From Fragum whitleyi (taxonomy: Eukaryota > Mollusca > Bivalvia > Cardiida > Cardiidae): a stretch of DNA of 64,000 nt. The translations under genes and the position numbers were made by a program. The notes beneath the pieces were generated by a model that saw only the letters and a list, made by a program, of their open reading frames with translations, did no database searches and had not been told where the DNA came from. The stretch spans positions 38,469,737 to 38,533,736 of the forward strand of contig OX411548.1 of the NCBI GenBank assembly GCA_948146395.1, read 5' to 3'. Shown here piece by piece: positions 53,701 to 62,700 of this stretch (within the stretch, counting starts at the first letter, position 1; the number at the start of each line of letters is the position of its first letter).

Positions 53701-56700
53701 ATATACGCTTATTCTGAGATGTTCAAATGCATCTGTGATACTTTTCTCTGGTGCACGAGCCTTCACTGTTCCTAAAATATAATAATGTAAAAATAACTTA
53801 AGGATTCTTTCACTCTGATTGGCAAAAAAAACACAAAACCATTTCATACCTCTGTGAAATCATCAATAATATGATAGTGTTTTGAGTACACAGCTGTTTT
53901 GTAAGCTTGGCCACTAAGTAGTCCCAATAAAAGTAGAATATTTACTTTTAAGCTTGATTTATATTGATTCATAGGATATGACGAAACATTTTTTGAATAG
54001 AAGAGGTGATAAGATTATACTTAACCACAAAAAAATGTTACATTAGGACAAATCTTTTTATACAGAATTTTTGTGAAAAAGACTTATTTTTGAAATTGAT
54101 GCTAATCACAAATGATAGCAATAGGCGATATGTTTGTCTAGTTTGAGCTCCAAACAGGGAACCTTAGAGGTATGGTAACAAGGGCGTAACTCCCATTATG
54201 CAATTTACACAAGTGTAAGAAGTAATCCTCTCTTGAAGAATATCTTTGGTGAATGATCATAACATCACAACTACAGCTTATTCAAGCTGTAGTTACGATT
54301 TTTTGATTATTCACCAACGCTCATATCATAACAAGGTGCCAAATTGTCACAAGATACGCCGTCACACTGCTAAGTATTAACTGGGGGTTTGAAAAGAACT
54401 GAGGTTATTTTGAATGAATATTTTTTGCACCCATGAAGTTTCTCAAAAAATAGGCCAGGTAGAATTATGGTTCTTGTACACTGCACTCCCCCTTGATGAC
54501 ATCGATACACCCATGAAGTTTCATGATCCTAGCTATTATACTTTTAGAGATATTCTCCGGACAAGATTCAAGTCTGAAAAACAACAAAGGGCAATAACTC
54601 AAAAAATAGGTCAGGTAGAATTATGGTTATTATATACTGCACTCCCCCTTGGTAAGATCTATACACCCATGAAGTTTCATGATCCTAGCTATTATACTTT
54701 AAGAGATATACTCCGGACAAGATTCAAGTCTGAAAAACAACAAAGGGCAATAACTCAAAAAATAGGCCAGATAGAGTTATGGTTCTTGTGCACTGCACTC
54801 CCCCTTGGTGAGATCTATACACCCATGAAGTTTCATGATCCTAGCTATTATACTTTAAGAGATATACTCCAGACAAGATTCTAGTATGAAAAACAACAAA
54901 GGGCAATAACTCAAAAAATAGGCCAGGTAGAGTTATGGTTCTTGTGCACTGCACTCCCACTTGGTGAGATCTATACACCCATGAAATTTCATGATCCTAG
55001 CTATTATACTATAAGAGGTATACTCCGGACAAGATTCTAGTATGAAAAACAACAAAGGGCAATAACTAAAAAAATAGGCCAGGTAGAGTTATGGTTCTTG
55101 TGCACTGCACTCCCACTTGGTGAGATCTATACACCCATGAAGTTTCATGATCCTACCTATTATACTTTTAGAGATATACTCCGGACAAGATTCTAGTATG
55201 AAAAAAAACAAAGGGCAATAACTCAAAAAAATAGGCCAGGTAGAGTTATGGTCTTTGTGCACTGCACTCCCACTTGGTGAGATCTATACACCCATGAAAT
55301 TTCATGATCCTAGCTATTATACTATAAGAGGTATACTCCGGACAAGATTCTAGTATGAAAAACAACAAAGGGCAATAACTCAAAAAATAGGCCAGGTAGA
55401 GTTATGGTTCTTGTGCACTGCACCCCCCCTTGGTAAGATCTATACACCCATGAAGTTTCATGATCCTAGCTATTATACTTTAAGAGATATACTCTGGACA
55501 AGATTAAAGTCTGAAAAACAACAAAGGGCAATAACTCAAAAAATAGGCCAGGTAGAATTATGGTTCTTGTGCACGGCACTCCCCCTTGGTAAGATCTATA
55601 CACCCATGAAGTTTCATAATCCTAGCTATTATACTTTAAGAGATATACTCCGGACAAGATTCAAGTCTGAAAAACAACAAAGGGCAATAACTCAAAAAGT
55701 AGGCCAGGTAGAGTTGTGGTTCCTGTACACTGCACTCCCCCTTGGTGAGATCTATACACCCATGAAGTTTCATGATCCTAGCTATTATACTTTTAGAGAT
55801 ATACTCCGGACAAGATTCTAGTATGAAAAACAAGAGGGCCATAGTGGCCCTAAATCGCTCACCTGAATGAACTGTCGAAAATAGTTTAAAGTAGATTTAG
55901 AAAGGATGAAGAATTCTTACCAAATTTCAGGTCGATTGGGCGAAAATTAAGCCTCTACACTGTTTACAAGGTTTGTCTAATATTTGACTCCGTGACCTCA
56001 TTTTTGACCCCACTTGACCCAATTTCAAAATTGACCTAGATTTCATCAAGATGATCATTCTGACCAATTTTCAGGTTGATTGGGCATAATATATGGCTTC
56101 TAGAGTGTCTACAAGGTTTTTCCAATATTTGACCCTGTGACCTCATTTTTGATACCACTTGACCCAATTTCGAACTTGTGCGAGATTTCATCAAGACAAC
56201 CATTCTGACCAAATTTCAAGTTGATTGGGCAAAAAATGTGGCCTCTAGAGTGTCTACAAGGTTTTTCTAAGAATTGACCTTGTGACCTCATTTTTGACCC
56301 CACTTGACCCAATTTCGAACTTGTGCGAGATTTCATCAAAACAATAATTCTGACCAAATTTCAGGTTGATTGGCCAAAAAATATGGCCTCTAGAGTGTCT
56401 ACAAGGTTTTTCTAAGAATCAACCCTGTGACCTCAATTTTGACCCCACTTGACCCAATTTTGAACTTGTCCGAGATTTCATCAAAACAATAATTCTGACC
56501 AAATTTCAGGTTGATTGGGCACAAAATATGGCCTCTAGAGTGTCTACAAGGTTTTTCTAAGAATCAACCCTGTGACCTCAATTTTGACCCTACTTGACCC
56601 AATTTTGAACTTGTGCGAGAATTCATCAAGACAATCATTCTGACCAAATTTCAGGTTGATTGGGCAAAAAATATGGCTTCTAGAGTGTCTACAAGGTTTT

Positions 56701-59700
56701 TCTAAGAATTGACCCCATGAACTCATTTTTGACCCCACTTGATCCAATTTCAAACTTGTGCGAGATTTCATCAAGACAATCATTCTGGCCAAATTTCAGG
56801 TTGATTGGGCAAAAAATGTGGCTTCTAGAGTGTCTACAAGGTTTTTCCAATATTTGACTCCGTGACCTCATTTTTGACCCAACTTGACCCAATTTCGAAC
56901 TTGTGCGAGATTTCATCAAAACAATAATTCTGACCAAATTTCAGGTTGATTGGGCAAAAAAATATGGCCTCTAGTGTGTCTACAAGGCTTTTCCAATATT
57001 TGACCCTGTGACCTCATTTTTGACCCCACTTGACCCAATTTTGATCTTGTCCGAGATTTCATCAAGACAATCATTCTGACAAAATTTCAGGTTGATTGGG
57101 CACAATATATGGCTTCTAGAGTGTCTACAAGGTTTTTCTAAGATTTGACCCTGTGACCTCATTTTTTACCCTACTTGACCCAATTTTGAACTTGTCTGAG
57201 ATTTCATCAAGACAATCATTCTGACCAAAATTCAGGTTGATTGGGCAAAAAATATGGCTTCTAGAGTGTCTACAAGGTTTTTCTAAGAATTGACCCCATG
57301 ACCTCATTTTTGACCCCACTTGACCCAATTTCAAACTTGTGCGAGATTTCATCAAGACAATCATTCTGGCCAAATTTCAGGTTGATTGGGCAAAAAATAT
57401 GGCTTCTAGAGTGTCTACAAGGTTTTTCTAATATTTGACTCGGTGACCTCATTTTTGACCCAACTTGACCCAATTTCGAACTTGTCCGAGATTTCATCAA
57501 GACAATCATTATGAGCAAATTTCAGGCTGATTGGGCAAAAAATGTGGCCTCTAGAGTGTCTACAAGGTTTTTCTAATAATTGACCCTGTGACCTCATTTT
57601 TGACCCCACTTGACCCAATTTTGAACTTGTCTGAGATTTTATCAAGACAATCATTCTGACCGATTTTCAGGTTGATTGGGCAAAAAATATGGCTTCTAGA
57701 GTGTCTACAAGGTTTTTCTAAGATTTGACCCCGTGACCTCATTTTTGACCCAACTTGACCCAATTTCGAATTTGTCCGAGATTTCATCAAGGCAATCATT
57801 CTGACCAAATTTCAGGTTGATTGGGCAAACAATGTGGCCTCTAGAGTGTCTACAAGGTAAATGTTGACGACACACGACGGACGACTGACATCACGCGACT
57901 ACAAAAGCTCACCTTGAGCACTTCGTGCTCAGGTGAGCTAACAACAAAGGGCAATAACTCAAAAAATAGGCCAGGTAGAGTTGTGGTTCCTGTGCACTGC
58001 ACTCCGCAATGATGAGAAGAATAAAATTGCCAAGTTTGAAGTCGATCGGACTTCAAGTGACAGAGTTATGCTCCGGACAAAGAAGTGGACGCCGCCGGAC
58101 GCTCGGACGCCCGGCCGCCGGACGGCACGGGTGATCCCATAATACGTCCCGTCTTCGACGGGCGTATAAAAAGGGAGGGGAGGGAGGGGATTCATCTTCT
58201 GTCAATTCTCATATCGCCTTAAACCTATATAGTCTTTCGTTGTCGCCTACTGAGTGAGTTTAAATTTTAAAGTCCTAGATATGCCTCTGGGTATAATCAA
58301 ACTTTCTCAAAACAAGGGTTGGGGATATGGTCTCTGAATGGATGTGTATGTGTAAAGAAAGGATTTGAGTAGGTTTGGGGGCTTTGGTGGAGACTAATTC
58401 CACACATATTGACAACAACAAAAATTTCTTTGAAATTCATGGTTTGATTCCTTAGATGCAGATACCAGCAGTTGAGTCATTTTAAGGTTTTTTGTAAAAA
58501 ACTGACATTGGCCACAAAAGGTAAAGTTGATTCAAATATAACTAATCTTTAGATTCACTTTTTGGTTGATTTCGAAAGGAATATTTGAGGCTTTCCTACG
58601 AAATTGACACCAATAACCATTACTCTCTCTGACTGCTTTAACACAAGTACCTTCTCGCAAAAATAAGGAACATTTGATTGTTGCCAATTTCAACTAACAA
58701 ATTTTTCCCATCTAATGAAGAGAGTACCAACTCTATGCACTTTCTATACAAACAGCTAAGCAAAATTTTGTCCCAAGGTGTTTTTTTTCTTAATCTTGGA
58801 GTTCATTTCAATTTATCAGTGTAAAAAGAAAGTATAAAATTATAAAAGCCTAATCACACTTATGTATGCATTCACTTCACATATTCATAGAACATGTGCT
58901 GATAAAACAGCTACATACAAAAAAATTAAATCATGAATGGGTCAACAAAATATTGTATTTACATCAGTATAGTGGAAGCATATTGACCTAAACCTGGCCT
59001 TTGTGATTTAAATAAATTAAATACCGGTCGTTTCTCCTCGGCAAAACACGACTTATCTGCGGAATCCAAACGTAAAGTTGGAGTGCACGTGTTAGCTTTG
59101 TTAACCCGTTATCGCAAATGCTGTTCACTGTACATAACGACGATATTTGGTCACCCTCATGAACTAGTGAATCAATACAAAAATCGAGTTTCTTATTTAA
59201 ACATCTTTAGATGCGGGTGAGAAAAATATAAATTTTCAAATGTCTTTAAATGCAATTTATGTGTTTTTTTAATGGAAATGAAATGAAATCCCCTCTCTCA
59301 GTCACAATAATTGATTTTGAAATCGAATCGTTTGCTATATGACTAGGCAACCCGTATATAGGTAAACTACTAACTCCAGGCATACAGTCTGTAATTTGTG
59401 CAGTATAACGGAGTGTCCATGCTTGATTGTCACGTGCTGAAGTATCTTCGGAATTTATTCATGTTCCTTATTATTTATTCTGCATAAAGGTCAGGTTCAA
59501 GTTAATATGCGCCCGCTATAGATACAACCAATTGTTCATCCATTGACTATCAGTGTTTCATATTTTTAAATAAAGTGGACTTTGCAATAGCCAAATCAAT
59601 CTATATGGTTATAATTACCTTTCTGATTGTGTTTATATAGCAATTAAGATATGTTGGTAAAACATGAACGCCAACGTAAAAGCAAACTTTTTCAAAGCTT

Positions 59701-62700
59701 TGACCTAGACAGATGACCTTGACTGCAGTAAAATTAATAAAAAATTTTATCATGCAACAGGGGTCTACACTCGCTTCAAAATTCTACTGGTCCATAGGAC
59801 CTGTAACTGTAAAATTCAACAGGTCCCATTACAACTCAACAGGTCCCACAATTAGCAAGATTAAAAAAAGTAATATCATAACAAAGGGATCTAAAACACT
59901 TCATGTAGGCAGCTCATCACTAAAAATAGAAAGCGCATCAAGAATTATAAAGGTATTAAGAAATGCTGCATGCACAAGTAGGGAAAGTGTATGAGAGTTG
60001 GGTTGAGGGATCCGGCCAAGAAAATTTCAAAATGTTTCGATGGTTCAGAGACATGCTGTGGATTTTTTCTAAAAAAAAACAGATTTATTGTTCTAAATGT
60101 GGGTATCTGTCATCCTGACATTGGTATATTTTTGAAAGATTTTCAACCCAAGATAGCCAATGGAAAACAATTACACAAATACATGACTTTTGTATGTTTA
60201 TGTGTGTTTATTTTCTTTTAAGGATATCATTAACCTTCAAGACTCGCATGTTTTTGAAAGAAGTCCTACCTACTGTGAAAAAATAAGAAATCCTGTCTCT
60301 CTCAATAAAATTCGTAGTCAAAGTGAATAAAATGCATAAATTTATCTTTATGAAGGAAAGGGTGCATCTCACGAGGGTATCATAACAAGCGTGTGTCGCG
60401 TGCCAAGACCAGAAGGTGCCAAAAAAATAGCTGAACACCTGGTGTCAGCGTCTTTGATCACCCGTTCTCCCTCTTCGAAAATTATAAACTGTTCCGAATT
60501 ATTTACGAGAATGAAACGTTTATTTTTCGTGGATTCGCCAGATAGCAGCATCTCTGACTTAATTCGGAAATTATAAACTGTTCCGAATTATTTACGAGAA
60601 TGAAACGTTTATTTTTCGTGGATTCGCCAGATAGCAGCATCTCTGACTTAATTCGGATAATTGGAGCAAAACAATACAAGTAATTTCTTTCTTTGGTTAT
60701 AATTGCACAAGTCTTTTTGGGGCAGGTTTGACCGGGCACCGGTTTGACGAGGGGCCGGTTTGACTGTAAAGCAAATAAATTACCTTTTACATGTTGAAAA
60801 TTCCCCAATATGCGGTTAAATTAAACTGATTAGTACACGCGAGAAAAGTGTAACACCTTATCAGGGTTAAAACACAACACAGACATCGAGACCGGCAGGC
60901 GGCGCCTTTGAACCTCGTAGAAATTTAGACACATTGAAAATGGATATGAATTTGATAATAGTTATATGATTGGCTGCGAAAACAGAAGGTTCTAAACGTC
61001 TTGTCAGAAAAACAGCTGATATATTATTAGAGGAAAAGTCGTAAAAGAAAGGTAATTTCAATCCGAAAATTTACATTTTGAATTTAATGCTACTTTTGGT
61101 TCGATGAGAGTTGTACCGAAAAAATTCCGAGATAAACCGGCTGTTGCCGTAAAAACCCCGATAGTTTATGATGGTCCACCCGCTTCAAGCAAGAAAAACA
61201 TCCGCGAAAATGACCTCCTTTGTCTTTTAATGGTCGTGGCTGAATTGATCGTAAAGAGTATTCACATTGTTATAATTAAAATCTGCCAGTCAGGCGGGTC
61301 TGTCCCTGAATGTTTTAGCCGGTCCGACCGAAACATAAGTGGTCTCGGACCGTCGGACTTGAGGGAATCTCGACCCCCCAAGGCTTTTCTTACAATGCCT
61401 TTATATTGCAGCAATATAAAGGCATTGTAAGAAAAGCCTTGGGGATGTTACGTTTATGGCTTTATCAGTTAAGCTTTGCAGACAGGCAGAAAGATGGAGC
61501 CAATGGTGAAAAAATATGCTCCCAATCTTATCAAGGGGTGTGGGGGGATTAAAAATATAATTGCTTTTATTCATTTTGCAAATATTACTAATAGGTACTT
61601 ACATAAAAGATGTGTTCTTTTAATCCAGTGTAGTATTTATAAATATCTCAAGGGGTCAACAAAAACTGTTGCAAGTACCAATAAATATATAACCACTTTA
61701 AGTAATTTTGCATTTACCTCTTTATTGGAACATTTTCAGGATGTTTTAAATGAGACTAAACAAGAATCAACCTACTTGCGAAATGATCACATACAGTACT
61801 GTTTGACAACCTCTTTCCATTACTAAGAGATGAATTGCTCATTCTACAAGTGTGGTCATTTTGACAATAATCAAAGCTCTGACAGTGGAATGTGGGGTTA
61901 TCCACACAGAACTGGGCACATTCAATGGCGGACATTGTGTTGTCTATCACTTCACCATCTTGCTTTTCAACCACCTTGTTTGGAAAGTAGGTGAACTCAG
62001 CTGGAAAAAGGTAAGCCGGAGTTACAAAGCATTATTGCATTAAAGGAACATTTTCAGGTTGTTATCGGCATACATTAATGGACAAAACTTGGGCATTAAA
62101 GAGAGAAAACATGAATTTATAAGTTAATTCACTTGCAATGAATGCCCAGCTTTTTTACTTCAATATTCTTGATCTAGGCCTAAACATTTCATTAGTTTCT
62201 AGTTTCTATGTCTAACTATGCATATATGAGAGTTTAGAGCAAGTTTTAAAACTGTTCTATGAATAATTTTGCAATCTCTGTTAGAATAAATACACCAGTC
62301 TGTCTTTTTATGCAATAAAAGAGTCAATTTATTTTTTTTCAGGCATTAACTTTTGCAGAGACCCTGAAAATGCATGAAGGCCCTCGTGCTTTGCACTTGG
62401 GCGTTAAATCATTTTCAGGTCTCTGCAAATATTTTCAATTTAAAAAATGTGAATTAACCCTATATTATTGCTTCAAATGTATGCTTTCCGAATTTAAATG
62501 TGTGTATTAACAAACAAAACTTGGTTGTTTAGAAGTATATATAAATATACCAAAACCTTAATATCAAAAAGTATTTAAGGATTACTGAATCAAGTGAATT
62601 ATGTGACAGACACGTTTATCAACCAACACTGTCAAAAATAATTATTAAAAGAAGACAAAAAGTTTACTCAAACATGAAAATTTTATACTTTACCTGTTGG

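Noticed and set aside
54414..55821. Plus-strand frames of 156 and 136 residues with internal protein repeats
   Set aside because: They are read-throughs of the 157-bp DNA array; 157 is not a multiple of 3, and the frames break wherever units vary.
56109..57808. Eight overlapping minus-strand open frames of about 82 residues, all alike
   Set aside because: They repeat every 145 bp and simply mirror the tandem DNA unit of the inner pearl element. No start context, domain or independent conservation.
54330..57941. CRISPR-like look of regularly spaced repeats
   Set aside because: Units of 145-157 bp are contiguous, without unique spacers, and the genome is eukaryotic.
59713..61826. Open frames of 60-116 residues in intron 3
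   Set aside because: No domain or splice support; 61476-61826 overlaps exon 3 on the other strand, and 60369-60808 frames arise from the 89-bp duplication.
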